Positions 1 through 8,494 are shown, counted from the first letter of the stretch. The stretch: DNA of 45,490 nucleotides from Bacteroidota bacterium (GCA_947476185.1 CANJPX010000021.1:1-45490), one strand, 5' to 3'. Made by a program: numbers and translations. Notes: generated from the sequence alone by a model not told the origin.

Positions 1-1373
1 GTTCTAATGAAGATGATGACAAGAATAAGTCAAACTTGAACTTTAAACTTTCAAACTTTAAGCTTATTATCGGAGCTCGATCTGCATTGTTTCTTCCTTT
101 TAGTAACTTAGGATTAGTGATCGTTGATGAGGAACACGATACTTCTTATAAACAATATGATCCTTCACCACGTTACAATGCGCGTGATGCAGCAATTTAT
201 CTGGCTCATATTCATAAAGCTAAAACACTTTTAGGTTCTGCTACTCCTAGCTTGGAGAGTTACTATAATGCACAGGAACATAAATATGGATTTGCAGAAC
301 TCACAAAACGTTTTGGCGGAGTACAGATGCCTGAAATTTTGATCGCGGATGTGAAAGAAGCGATGCGGAAAAAGCAAATGAAGTCACATTTTTCTCCTTT
401 ATTATTGGACACTGTAACACTCGCGTTGGAGAAAAAAGAACAAGTGATCTTATTTCAAAACAGAAGAGGTTTTGCTCCTCAACTGGAATGTAACATGTGT
501 GCATGGATACCGCAATGTACCAATTGTGATGTAAGTTTAACGTATCACAAAGTGAGCAATCAATTACGATGTCATTATTGCGGTTATTCAATAAAGCCAC
601 CTACAAAATGTGCTGCTTGCGGTGATACAGATCTGAAAATGAAAGGTTTTGGAACTGAAAAAATTGAAGAGGAGTTATCCATTTTTTATCCGAAAGCAAA
701 GATTGCCCGTATGGATCTTGACACTACCAGAAGCAAATTCGCTCACCAGCATATCATTCAGGATTTTGAGGACGGTAATATTGATATTCTTGTTGGGACA
801 CAAATGGTGACAAAAGGACTTGATTTTGACAATGTAAGTATGGTTGGAATATTGAATGCGGATAGCATGCTTAATTTTCCTGACTTCCGATCTTTCGAAC
901 GCAGTTACCAATTAATGGCGCAAGTATCGGGTAGGGCAGGACGGAAAAATAAAAGAGGAAAAGTGATCATTCAATCTCAAAACCCGGACCATAGCATTAT
1001 TCAGGAGGTGATAGCAAATGATTATTTGTCGATGTATACGAATCAATTGATGGATAGAAAAAATTTCAATTATCCGCCCTTTTTTAGATTAATAGAAATT
1101 ACCGTTATTCATAAAGATATTGATATGGTGAACGCGTCATCGAAACATCTTGCAGATGCTTTAAAAAAGCATTTCGGAAAAAGAGTTTTAGGACCTGAAT
1201 TTCCATTGGTGTCACGTGTCAGGAATTTATATCATAAGAATATTTTGTTAAAAATTGAGCGCGATTCTTCTGTTGCACAAGTGAAGAAAATTGTCAGCGA
1301 GCTTCTTCTGAAATTTAAAACCACAAGTGAATATAAATCTGTTAGAGTAAATATTGACGTTGATCCAATGTGA
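1..1373 (+). CDS. priA: Primosomal protein N' (PriA helicase), 3' part
   Basis: PriA is the superfamily 2 DNA helicase that restarts stalled replication forks by loading the primosome. The frame is open from base 3, so the gene begins upstream of the window and the TTG at 36 is not its start. Counting from that TTG, the sequence shows the Walker B box DEEH (31-34), the motif GSATP (67-71), eight zinc-binding cysteines as four CxxC pairs (152/155, 161/164, 179/182, 192/195), the motif V region GTQMVTKG and the motif VI QVSGRAGR. These are the diagnostic PriA features. Just before the conserved IIGARSALF stretch lies a low-complexity acidic, Asn/Lys-rich and then repetitive segment that E. coli PriA lacks. 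The gene converges on gldM with a 64-base gap. Identity is very sure; only the N-terminal DNA-binding and Walker A parts are missing from view. Confidence 0.96.
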   Translation, partial: SNEDDDKNKSNLNFKLSNFKLIIGARSALFLPFSNLGLVIVDEEHDTSYKQYDPSPRYNARDAAIYLAHIHKAKTLLGSATPSLESYYNAQEHKYGFAELTKRFGGVQMPEILIADVKEAMRKKQMKSHFSPLLLDTVTLALEKKEQVILFQNRRGFAPQLECNMCAWIPQCTNCDVSLTYHKVSNQLRCHYCGYSIKPPTKCAACGDTDLKMKGFGTEKIEEELSIFYPKAKIARMDLDTTRSKFAHQHIIQDFEDGNIDILVGTQMVTKGLDFDNVSMVGILNADSMLNFPDFRSFERSYQLMAQVSGRAGRKNKRGKVIIQSQNPDHSIIQEVIANDYLSMYTNQLMDRKNFNYPPFFRLIEITVIHKDIDMVNASSKHLADALKKHFGKRVLGPEFPLVSRVRNLYHKNILLKIERDSSVAQVKKIVSELLLKFKTTSEYKSVRVNIDVDPM

Positions 1374-1437
1374 TATTAAAAAAGCGAAGCAATTCCGAAT
1401 AAACGAAATAGCTTCGTATCAACCCTACCACCACATC

Positions 1438-3033
1438 TTATTTTACTTTTATTGTAAGCGGACTTAAAGAAACCTCCAAGCCATCCGGACCAGTCGCTTT
1501 TATGTTTTCAAAATAGACGCGACTATTTTTTCTTAATTGTCTATAGACCTTTTTTAATTCATCGTTAATATTGTTTCCTTTTACTGAGACAGTTCCGATC
1601 ACACCATTTGTTTCATAGGACATGTCAAAGGATTTTACAAAACAATTTGCCTGGAAACCAAAGTTAAGATAATACGCCTGGATAATACTCTGCACATCAA
1701 ATTCCGATTTGCTCATTTTACCTTCGTTTATTATATTTCCTATTTTTGCTTCCGGTTTTGGGATCCTTTTTACTCTTAATATTTGAATACCCATATTTCT
1801 TTTTTCGCCATTTTCTAAATCAGCGAAAACATTCACTTTTACCTCCCCGTCAGCAATTGGTTTAACAATATATTTACCGTTTCCTTTATTGATCAGAATC
1901 GCATTTGAAGCAGATACAGTTAATTTTTCATTTGGTATTCCCGGTACCGAAACTGAAATAGGATTTTCCAAACCTCTGTAAACTAAATTCATGCTTTCTG
2001 CTGCCACTGTAAGCGCAGGTTTTGCTACGATATATTCCGACTTGAACGGGAACACAATCTCCTTACCATCAGGAGCAACTACTTTTACCGTTCCTGAATA
2101 ATCTACAATTCCTTCTTTTTTTGTGTTAACATTGTATTTACCCATGCCTCTTTCAACTGTGATTATATTGGGTGTTCCATTAAATGTTTTGCTTGCTTCG
2201 TTGTAATCTCCAACGTTTATTTCAGGATTTTTAGTTTTATTAAAAGCCGCTAAAAAAATATCTGCTTTGTATTCTTCTCCAAGCATTACATAATTACTCT
2301 GAGGGATCACTTTTGCTGCCACGGTGTCGAATTTCAAATTTCCCACCTCCACTAATTTTAACAGATAATCAACAGTTGTTGCTTCTGCATTTTTTATATC
2401 ATTTTTTATTTTTGATAATATCGTCAATGTAGCCACCAGTGGACGATTATAAAAATTGTAAACTTCCCAGTTTTCGTTTTCCGAATTGTGTTTCGGGTCT
2501 TCGGTGTTTATCCCTACTTTAACTTTTGTTCTGTCCTGGGGTAAGATATAATTTGTTAATTTACTTTTGAAATCATTTAGTTTGTTTTTCAATTCGCGTG
2601 ATGCACCTGCTGAGCCATCTTCTGAATTTCCAATTAAAATATTGGTTGGCGTATCGTAATTTTCTTTGCTTTCTATATTTGACATCTGAATTGTGTCAGC
2701 TATACTTTGGTCTATACCTTCTGTTTTAGCTATTAATTGTTTTTGAAGTTTATCGATATAGTCAATTAGTGAAGCTGATTCTTTTTTTACAACTTGTGCC
2801 GATTTCCAATTGGGTGTGACTTTTACAGGATCCACACTTTTTGCCAGATCAAATAATGAATAGAGAGCATCGTTTCTATCTGTAAAATTGGAATTTGTTG
2901 TTTCCAATCCTTTGTCTACTACGATAAATGCATCCAAAATGTCTTTGGAAACATTTAGAGCCAACAAGGCGGTAAGTACTAGGTACATCATACCGATCAT
3001 CTTTTGTCGAGGGGTGTCTTTTGCTGAGGCCAT
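1438..3033 (-). CDS. gldM: GldM/PorM-family T9SS motor protein, orphan locus
   Basis: GldM is an inner-membrane protein that spans the periplasm and, with GldL, forms the proton-driven motor of the type IX secretion system and gliding apparatus. The 531-residue protein starts with the family signature TPRQKMIGMMYLVLTALLALN: a short cytoplasmic tail and one transmembrane helix (about 12-30), followed by a long periplasmic part of helical then beta-rich domains that ends in charged beta strands. Length matches F. johnsoniae GldM (about 510). The usual gldK-gldL-gldM-gldN operon is absent: downstream lies convergent priA and upstream an amidase gene on the same strand (gap about 80 bases). It is therefore either the only gldM in a broken-up operon or a second copy. 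The start ATG is well placed before the conserved N-terminal motif. Confidence 0.9.
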   Translation of the reverse strand: MASAKDTPRQKMIGMMYLVLTALLALNVSKDILDAFIVVDKGLETTNSNFTDRNDALYSLFDLAKSVDPVKVTPNWKSAQVVKKESASLIDYIDKLQKQLIAKTEGIDQSIADTIQMSNIESKENYDTPTNILIGNSEDGSAGASRELKNKLNDFKSKLTNYILPQDRTKVKVGINTEDPKHNSENENWEVYNFYNRPLVATLTILSKIKNDIKNAEATTVDYLLKLVEVGNLKFDTVAAKVIPQSNYVMLGEEYKADIFLAAFNKTKNPEINVGDYNEASKTFNGTPNIITVERGMGKYNVNTKKEGIVDYSGTVKVVAPDGKEIVFPFKSEYIVAKPALTVAAESMNLVYRGLENPISVSVPGIPNEKLTVSASNAILINKGNGKYIVKPIADGEVKVNVFADLENGEKRNMGIQILRVKRIPKPEAKIGNIINEGKMSKSEFDVQSIIQAYYLNFGFQANCFVKSFDMSYETNGVIGTVSVKGNNINDELKKVYRQLRKNSRVYFENIKATGPDGLEVSLSPLTIKVK

Positions 3034-3114
3034 GATTTCTGAGGTTTTGAAGTTTATACTAAACTTGATTTTGACCTCATAATGCAGGATGGAAAAAAAA
3101 GATACAGGGTGGTA

Positions 3115-4404
3115 TTATTTTGATGAAAGTGTTGTTGTGTATTCTAGTATGCCTTTGAAATAGGCTTCTGCAATTTGTTGAATACGTTTATTTTTTGTTT
3201 TATCCGATTCCGCATTTAATGATTTACATTCATTGATGTTGTCCTGATATAAGGTTTCACCATAAACAATTGGTGAATGAATATATCTCGGCAACTGTAA
3301 GTTTCTGCAATAAACCCCATTTGCAGCCATGATACAACCCTCTGTTAAATATTTTGCATCCCGAATATTAGCTGTCGGAACGTTTAACTCACTCTCAAAA
3401 CTTTTTATTACTGAGGCGCTTAAAGAAATTGATTTCTCTAGGTTGTCGGATATCAATAAGCGTAAAAATTCAAAACGTTTTTCTTTTGTTGAAAGGTCAT
3501 TTTTCATAAATGCCCCGGCAACAAAGGTCATGTCGAAATCTTTATCCGATGTTTTTTCCCATTTTAAATTTGTTTCATCTACATTAAAGTGGATCACAAC
3601 TGTGAGGTCAGGATGGAAATTATTTATTATTTCTGCGCGTTTAGCTAGTTCGAGATCTTTGAAAATAACTCTGAAGATATCTCTGTCATTCACCTTTTTA
3701 CTTAAAAAATACTGTTTTTGAGAAGCTTTCAATTCACCAATTTTAAAAAGACTGTCGACAGCATTTTTGAGGTCATCTTTTTTCCATTGAGCAAAAGTCT
3801 TTCCGAATGAACATTTGTCGCCGGAACGTGTCAGGAAAACTGTAGCCCCTTCATTTTCTAATTTCGATTTTAGCAGTTTGGCTGTTGCATAAGTGAGCAT
3901 TCCTTCAGCAATTTCAATGGAATCTTTTATTCCATTTATGTTGTCTCCCTTTATTTTTAGATATTTTTTTTCCAGGTCGCCTGTCTCTGGATCGTTTGCT
4001 ATGTGTCCCGGATCGAGTGCGATCTTATATCCGGTTAATTTTTTTTCAGGTGTGATTTTTTTAGTTGCGATGTAAATTCCGTCAGGAAATCCTTTTAACT
4101 GACCTTCATTATATTTTGCTAACATGGAAGTTGCCGAATTGAATTCCAGTAAATTGTTGAAGTTCTCAATTTGTCCCCATCGGATGACGAATTCTGTTTT
4201 ATTGGAAAGTTTATCTTTTGGTGATGCATACATTTTTATTCCATCTGCATCAATGGAGTAAAATCCAGACAATGATTTTTCTTTATCTAAATAGTTTTGT
4301 GCTTTTTCGGTATGGTATTTTATTTTCGCCTGGATATCTATGTTTTGGCCAATGCTATCAACATTGATCAGGATCAGGAATAATATTTTAATGATCGTTT
4401 TCAT
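3115..4404 (-). CDS. Exported N-acetylmuramoyl-L-alanine amidase (Amidase_3)
   Basis: Predicted periplasmic zinc amidase that cuts the amide bond between MurNAc and the peptide in peptidoglycan. I place the start at the ATG at 4404, not the in-frame TTG at 4416, because GGAG lies just upstream of this ATG. This gives 429 residues. Residues 1-20 form a signal peptide ending ...SIGQ. The Amidase_3 fold follows, with zinc ligands H134 in LDPGH, E167 in the helix AEGMLTYATAKLL, and H272 in VVIHFN. A late Glu in the VYGETLYQ stretch is the candidate catalytic acid. The first about 120 residues are not recognised. The protein is longer than minimal amidases, with an insertion between the second and third zinc ligands. 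It precedes gldM on the same strand, so the two may be co-transcribed. Amidase identity is good; substrate and partner are inferred. Confidence 0.82.
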   Translation of the reverse strand: MKTIIKILFLILINVDSIGQNIDIQAKIKYHTEKAQNYLDKEKSLSGFYSIDADGIKMYASPKDKLSNKTEFVIRWGQIENFNNLLEFNSATSMLAKYNEGQLKGFPDGIYIATKKITPEKKLTGYKIALDPGHIANDPETGDLEKKYLKIKGDNINGIKDSIEIAEGMLTYATAKLLKSKLENEGATVFLTRSGDKCSFGKTFAQWKKDDLKNAVDSLFKIGELKASQKQYFLSKKVNDRDIFRVIFKDLELAKRAEIINNFHPDLTVVIHFNVDETNLKWEKTSDKDFDMTFVAGAFMKNDLSTKEKRFEFLRLLISDNLEKSISLSASVIKSFESELNVPTANIRDAKYLTEGCIMAANGVYCRNLQLPRYIHSPIVYGETLYQDNINECKSLNAESDKTKNKRIQQIAEAYFKGILEYTTTLSSK

Positions 4405-4449
4405 TTTCTCCTTCAAAATTAATCAAATTCCAATTGAATTTTTTATGCG

Positions 4450-4457
4450 TAATTTTG
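4450..4457 (+). promoter_or_regulatory. Candidate -7 box for arfB
   Basis: TAATTTTG matches the Bacteroidota -7 consensus TAnnTTTG and ends only 4 nt before the arfB ATG, so the transcript would be nearly leaderless. No TTG lies at the usual 19-21 nt spacing, so this is weak. Confidence 0.3.
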
Positions 4458-4461
4458 TTTT

Positions 4462-4866
4462 ATGAACATCAAAGGAATACAATTTGATCCGGAATTTAGT
4501 TTTAAAACCAGTCGAAGTGGAGGAGCTGGCGGCCAAAACGTTAATAAAGTGTCTACTAAAGTGGAGCTCGACTTTGATGTGGTGAATTCAAATTTGCTTA
4601 CTGAAGAGCAGAAGTCAATAATATTAAATAAGCTTTCCAACAAGATCAGTAAAGATGGCATACTTCAAATTGTATCACAAGTTGAAAGAAATCAGTTAGG
4701 GAATAAGGAGATCGTAATCAAAAAATTTTACGAGTTAATCCATAAATGTTTTGTAATTCAGAAAAAACGCAGACCAACAAAGCCGAGTAAAGGTTCGAAA
4801 GAAAGGCGTTTGACTACAAAAAAACGCGATTCCGAAATAAAAAGCTTGAGGAAAAAAGATTGGTAA
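4462..4866 (+). CDS. arfB: Ribosome-rescue peptidyl-tRNA hydrolase ArfB (YaeJ)
   Basis: ArfB rescues ribosomes stalled on messages lacking a stop codon by placing a GGQ loop in the peptidyl-transferase centre and hydrolysing peptidyl-tRNA. The 134-residue protein has the RF-1-type catalytic domain with GGQ at residues 23-25 in SGGAGGQNVNKV. It ends in a lysine/arginine-rich tail (about 99-134), which in this family inserts into the empty mRNA channel. Length and architecture fit ArfB rather than a release factor, which would be about 360 residues with an anticodon-mimic domain. It diverges from the amidase gene with about 57 bases between the starts. Confidence 0.9.
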   Translation: MNIKGIQFDPEFSFKTSRSGGAGGQNVNKVSTKVELDFDVVNSNLLTEEQKSIILNKLSNKISKDGILQIVSQVERNQLGNKEIVIKKFYELIHKCFVIQKKRRPTKPSKGSKERRLTTKKRDSEIKSLRKKDW

Positions 4867-4938
4867 AAATGTGTCTCTTCGATTATTGACCCCTTTTACA
4901 TTGGAAATGTTCCTTGAGGATAAAAGTAATTAAGCGTT

Positions 4939-5027
4939 GTCATATTGAGCTTGTCGAAATAGCTACGTTGGATTTCCCAACTCTTCGACACTTCGTCTGG
5001 CTCTGTGCAGGCTAAGCTCAGCGTGAC
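4939..5027. repeat. Imperfect inverted repeat, intergenic REP-like element
   Basis: The left arm 4939-4957 (GTCATATTGAGCTTGTCGA) is complementary to a right arm split in two, TTCGACA at 4984-4990 and AAGCTCAGCGTGAC at 5014-5027. A 23-base insertion lies inside the right arm. The element sits alone in the 223-base gap between arfB and the convergent pseudouridine synthase gene. The GTCA...TGAGCTTGTCGAA motif looks like the dispersed palindromes common between genes in Bacteroidota. No coding potential is seen. Confidence 0.6.
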
Positions 5028-5089
5028 CTTCTCAATTTATTTTTGATTTTTTTTTAATCTTCGTCTGAATCTGAAGATAGTTATAAAAA

Positions 5090-5779
5090 TTATCCAACCC
5101 TTTTCACGAACTCGTTCCACAAAACTTCATTCGGTGGAGGAGCAATGATAATGACAGGTTCTTTTTTTACAGGATGAATAAATTCAACTTTTCTTGCATG
5201 CAGGTGTATGGATTTGTCTTTATTACTTCTGTCGAATCCGTATTTGAGATCTCCTTTTATGGGACAGCCCATCGAAGAAAGTTGAACACGGATTTGATGA
5301 TGTCGACCCGTGTGAGGTTTTACTTCCATTAAATGATAATTATCCAAACTGGAAATCAATGCATATTCTAGTTCGGAACGTAAAGCTCCTTGTGTTTCTC
5401 TTTCAAAAGCCTTCGACATATTCTTTGCTTCATTCTTTTTTAAATAATGAATGAGTGTTCCGCTAATATTTTTCGGCACGTTTTTTACAACAGCCCAATA
5501 GGTTTTTTGAATCTCTTTGGTTTGAAACATTTGATTCAGCCGAGTTAACGCTTTGCTGGTTTTTGCAAAAAGAACGATTCCGCTAACAGGTCGGTCGATG
5601 CGATGAACTGTACCGATAAAAACAGCTCCTGGTTTATTATATTTTTCTTTGATGTATTGTTTTACGAAATCACTCAAGGGAGGATCCCCGGTTTTATCAC
5701 CTTGTACAATATCGGATGGACGCTTGTTAATGGCGATGATGTGATTGTCTTCAAATAGTACTTCTAATTTATACTCCAT
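5090..5779 (-). CDS. RluA-family pseudouridine synthase without S4 domain
   Basis: Predicted to isomerise uridine to pseudouridine in rRNA or tRNA. The 229-residue protein shows the RluA-family motif HRIDRPVSGIVLFAKT with the catalytic aspartate D62, and the later motif HTGRHHQIRVQLSSMGCPIKGDLKYG. It lacks the N-terminal S4 RNA-binding domain of RluC/RluD and is about as long as RluA, so the exact target uridine cannot be read from sequence. The start ATG at 5779 lies inside the left arm of an 18-bp inverted repeat (5773-5790) whose other arm is beyond the GxxExxY gene upstream. The region just upstream of this gene is therefore an insertion, and its promoter may have been altered. Confidence 0.88.
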   Translation of the reverse strand: MEYKLEVLFEDNHIIAINKRPSDIVQGDKTGDPPLSDFVKQYIKEKYNKPGAVFIGTVHRIDRPVSGIVLFAKTSKALTRLNQMFQTKEIQKTYWAVVKNVPKNISGTLIHYLKKNEAKNMSKAFERETQGALRSELEYALISSLDNYHLMEVKPHTGRHHQIRVQLSSMGCPIKGDLKYGFDRSNKDKSIHLHARKVEFIHPVKKEPVIIIAPPPNEVLWNEFVKRVG

Positions 5780-6337
5780 CGAATTACGAAAAAATTAAGA
5801 ATAATACGAATTTACGAATCTTGCTTCTTTTTATTATATTACTCTTCCTGATTGGTGTTTACTAATCTTTTAAATTTGACCCCTTGTGGAGTCAAGTTTG
5901 TGAGTAGAGCTAGTTTATAATTACTCAACTTTAGATAATTTACTACTTGATCTATATGGGTTTTAGTAAATGTTTCGTCTTTTTTTAATTCAACAATAAT
6001 TTTGTTATCGACAGAAAAGTCTAAAAAGCTTCTTCCTATTACTTTTTCCTTAAATTTCAAGGGGTAATATTCCTGTTCCTTAAATGTGATTTTCTTTTCT
6101 ACAAATACCGCTCTTTGATAAATTTTTTCTGTATGCCCAGGTCCTAGTTCATTAAAAACTTCATAGGCGCATCCAACTATAATAAAACTTAATTCTGGAT
6201 AAACTAAGTCAGTTCTCTTAAGCATACTAATTGTCATAAATTAAATTTTTAAATTTAACGGAGGAGACTTTTAGTATTTCTATTTTTATTCGCTTTTCTT
6301 TTCGTATTTTTCGTAAAAATTCGTAATTCGTTGGAGT
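5773..6337. mobile_element. Candidate small inverted-repeat element carrying a GxxExxY gene
   Basis: The left end ACTCCATCGAATTACGAA (5773-5790) and the reverse complement of the right end, ACTCCAACGAATTACGAA (6320-6337), match at 17 of 18 bases. Inside both ends are further AT-rich TACGAA units (left 5791-5820, right 6283-6319). The only gene between them is the GxxExxY protein. No transposase and no clear target-site duplication are visible, so this could be a MITE-like element or an IR-bounded cargo unit. The left arm overlaps the start codon region of the neighbouring pseudouridine synthase gene. Confidence 0.5.
5839..6237 (-). CDS. GxxExxY-family protein (PD-(D/E)XK nuclease-like)
   Basis: A 132-residue protein of the GxxExxY family, named after the motif seen here as GHTEKIY (in LGPGHTEKIYQ). 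The fold is thought to be PD-(D/E)XK nuclease-like: an Asp in SFLDFSV and the pair E-x-K in IIVELKK provide the expected acidic and lysine residues. No biochemical role is firmly established for the family. These genes are numerous and scattered in Bacteroidota genomes and are often inserted between housekeeping genes. Here the gene sits between a pseudouridine synthase gene and panB, bounded by an 18-bp inverted repeat, which supports recent insertion. An internal ATG (fifth codon) is an alternative start. Confidence 0.85.
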   Translation of the reverse strand: MTISMLKRTDLVYPELSFIIVGCAYEVFNELGPGHTEKIYQRAVFVEKKITFKEQEYYPLKFKEKVIGRSFLDFSVDNKIIVELKKDETFTKTHIDQVVNYLKLSNYKLALLTNLTPQGVKFKRLVNTNQEE

Positions 6338-6351
6338 CTGAGTGGTCGCAG

Positions 6352-7167
6352 CTAGTACTGTTCGTTGCTATTCGGGAAATCTTTTGATTTAACATCTTTA
6401 ATATAATTACCAACTGCACCTTTTATTTCGTCATATAAATTAAGGTAACGTCTTAAAAAGCGTGGGTTAAATTCATTATTCAATCCAACCATATCGTGGA
6501 AAACCAATACTTGCCCATCCACTCCGCCACCTGCACCAATGCCTATCACTGGAATAGTAATTGACTTAGCTACCGTTTCAGCTAATTTTGCTGGAATTTT
6601 CTCCAACACTAATGCAAAACATCCGGCTTTCTCTAAAATTAGAGCATCATCGATTAATCTTTGCGCTTCTTCTTCCTCCTGTGCACGGACATTATATGTT
6701 CCAAATTTATATATACTTTGAGGTGTTAATCCCAAATGCCCCATCACCGGTATTCCCGCTGTTAAAATACGTTCAACAGATTCCTTGACCTCTCTTCCGC
6801 CTTCCATTTTTACAGCATGAGCGCCACTTTCTTTCATTATCCTGATAGCACTATTTAATGCTTCCTTCGAATTCCCTTGATAGGTTCCAAATGGAAGATC
6901 AACAACAATTAAGGCACGATTAACAGCTCGAACAACTGATGAAGCGTGGTAAATCATTTGGTCCAATGTAATCGGTAAGGTAGTTTCGTGGCCTGCCATC
7001 ACGTTGGAGGCCGAATCCCCTACTAAGATAACATCGATGCCGGCATGATCAACGATTTTAGCCATTGTATAGTCATATGCCGTTAGCATTGATATTTTTT
7101 CACCTTTGTTTTTCATTTCATGTAAAACGTTCGTGGTGACTTTTTTTACTTCTTTGTGTATCGACAT
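6352..7167 (-). CDS. panB: 3-methyl-2-oxobutanoate hydroxymethyltransferase
   Basis: PanB adds a hydroxymethyl group from methylene-tetrahydrofolate to 2-oxoisovalerate to make ketopantoate, the first step of pantothenate and coenzyme A synthesis. I choose the ATG at 7167 (protein begins [12 protein letters not shown], typical of Bacteroidota PanB) over the longer frame to 7224, whose first 19 residues are not family-like. The resulting 271-residue TIM-barrel protein shows VGDS with metal ligand D51, VVDLPFG with D90, E122 in KMEGG and catalytic E189 in LVLEKIP, plus the MGHLGLTPQ signature. All expected active-site residues are present. Downstream lies the right end of the GxxExxY inverted-repeat element. 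Confidence 0.95.
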   Translation of the reverse strand: MSIHKEVKKVTTNVLHEMKNKGEKISMLTAYDYTMAKIVDHAGIDVILVGDSASNVMAGHETTLPITLDQMIYHASSVVRAVNRALIVVDLPFGTYQGNSKEALNSAIRIMKESGAHAVKMEGGREVKESVERILTAGIPVMGHLGLTPQSIYKFGTYNVRAQEEEEAQRLIDDALILEKAGCFALVLEKIPAKLAETVAKSITIPVIGIGAGGGVDGQVLVFHDMVGLNNEFNPRFLRRYLNLYDEIKGAVGNYIKDVKSKDFPNSNEQY

Positions 7168-7268
7168 AGTGTAATCAGTTGAATTATGGAATTTTAGAAT
7201 TGTCAGGAATGAAACAAAAATCAATGGTAAGCAACCTGCATTTCTTTATTTCTTCAAATGAAGAGTGG

Positions 7269-7276
7269 CAAAATTA
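7269..7276 (-). promoter_or_regulatory. Candidate -7 box for panB
   Basis: On the minus strand this reads TAATTTTG, matching TAnnTTTG. It would give a leader of about 95 nt before the panB start. No TTG is found at the normal spacing, so support is limited. Confidence 0.28.
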
Positions 7277-7385
7277 CAAATTGTTTTCGGGATTCCATTT
7301 TTTTAAGATATTCTATGTTTTCTGCCGTTTATTGACGGAAACCTACCGTCTGAAAAATTGTTAGAATATAAACCATATTTATTAA

Positions 7386-7393
7386 TACTTTTG
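7386..7393 (+). promoter_or_regulatory. Candidate -7 box for the 7410 lipoprotein gene
   Basis: TACTTTTG matches TAnnTTTG, 16 nt before the ATG. A TTG at 7358-7360 is 25 nt upstream, longer than the usual 19-21. Confidence 0.35.
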
Positions 7394-7409
7394 TAAATAA
7401 TCATTAAAA

Positions 7410-8471
7410 ATGAATACTTTGAAAAGAATTATTTTTTGCTCTATTTTGTTTGGTACCTTTTTATTTTCTGCTTGTAGCACCGATTTGGATGTTATTGGAA
7501 ATTATAAAGAAACAATCGTTGTTTACGGTTTGTTGGATCAAGCTCAGGACACACAATATGTTAAGATCAATAAGGCCTTTTTAGGTGCAGGGAATGCTCT
7601 TGTATATGCTCAGGTAAAGGACTCTACACAATTTGTTAATGCACTTTCTGTAGAATTAAGGAGAATAAAAAATGGAGTGCAACTTGGTGCAACTATTTTG
7701 TTGATGCCAACTAACAAGCCTAAAGATCCTGGTATTTTCTATTCGGCCGATCAGACCAATGCTATCTATTCATTTGTTTCTACAGGTGTGAATGCATTGC
7801 ATCCAGATAGCGAATACGAACTCACCGTTAGTAATAATGAAACAGGCACAGTTGTTACTTCAAAAACATCTTTGGTCTCTGATATTACAGGTTTTACAAG
7901 CCCAATGCCTGGCGGTGCAACTTTCGGTTTTGTGAGTGTTAGTTCGCCTAATTATCCCTTCAACGTTGTTTGGAGCAGTGCAAAAAATGCTCGAATCTAT
8001 CAAGTCATTATTCGTTTGAATTATGTGGATTCACTTATAACTGGAGAAAATGTTGCCCATGTTGTTGATTATACATTACCATCACTTAAAACTTTAAATA
8101 TTTCTGCCTCTACACCTGAATTAATGGAAGTAGATACAAAAGGCCGTGATTTTTATAAATATATTGGTAATACGCTTTTAGATTATACGGGCCTTATAAA
8201 ACGAACCGTAGGGAATGTTGATCTATTGTTAGTTGCTGGATCTGATGAATTAAGCACTTTCATTGACGTAAATACCCCTTCCACAGGAATTATTCAGGAA
8301 CGTCCTGAATATACTAATATTAACAATGGTTTAGGCTTATTTTCTGCTCGTTTGAATCGAGCTCCGGATTCTCGTCCATTAAATGCCACATCATGGGATT
8401 CATTGGTTTGTGGACAGTATACGAAGCAACTTAAGTTTGTAAATTCGTCTGGCATCCACCCCTGTTTATAA
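7410..8471 (+). CDS. Predicted lipoprotein, DUF4249-like
   Basis: A 353-residue exported protein whose biochemical role I cannot name. Residues 1-21 are a lipoprotein signal peptide with lipobox FSAC and the lipidated Cys at 22, followed by STDLDV. The mature part has alternating short beta-type segments (ETIVVYGLLD, YVKINKAFLG, YELTVSNNETG) and ends in NNGLGLFSAR. That pattern resembles DUF4249 lipoproteins, which usually accompany TonB-dependent receptors. The clearer DUF4249 protein at 13830-14711 has the same CxxxLDV start. No receptor gene adjoins this copy. It is monocistronic: a -7 box precedes it and a strong terminator follows. Family placement is by resemblance only. Confidence 0.6.
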   Translation: MNTLKRIIFCSILFGTFLFSACSTDLDVIGNYKETIVVYGLLDQAQDTQYVKINKAFLGAGNALVYAQVKDSTQFVNALSVELRRIKNGVQLGATILLMPTNKPKDPGIFYSADQTNAIYSFVSTGVNALHPDSEYELTVSNNETGTVVTSKTSLVSDITGFTSPMPGGATFGFVSVSSPNYPFNVVWSSAKNARIYQVIIRLNYVDSLITGENVAHVVDYTLPSLKTLNISASTPELMEVDTKGRDFYKYIGNTLLDYTGLIKRTVGNVDLLLVAGSDELSTFIDVNTPSTGIIQERPEYTNINNGLGLFSARLNRAPDSRPLNATSWDSLVCGQYTKQLKFVNSSGIHPCL

Positions 8472-8494
8472 ACTGACTCTTTGTCATAAATATT

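Noticed and set aside
1374-1437. Possible terminator between priA and gldM
   Set aside because: Only a 6-bp CGAAGC/GCTTCG pair with a 20-base loop and no T tract was seen, too weak to call.
4405-4416. TTG at 4416 as start of the amidase gene
   Set aside because: The ATG at 4404 has a GGAG just upstream, while the TTG would place that GGAG inside the coding region.
7168-7224. Extra 19 residues at the N terminus of PanB
   Set aside because: PanB proteins of this phylum start near [12 protein letters not shown], which corresponds to the ATG at 7167; the extension is not family-like.
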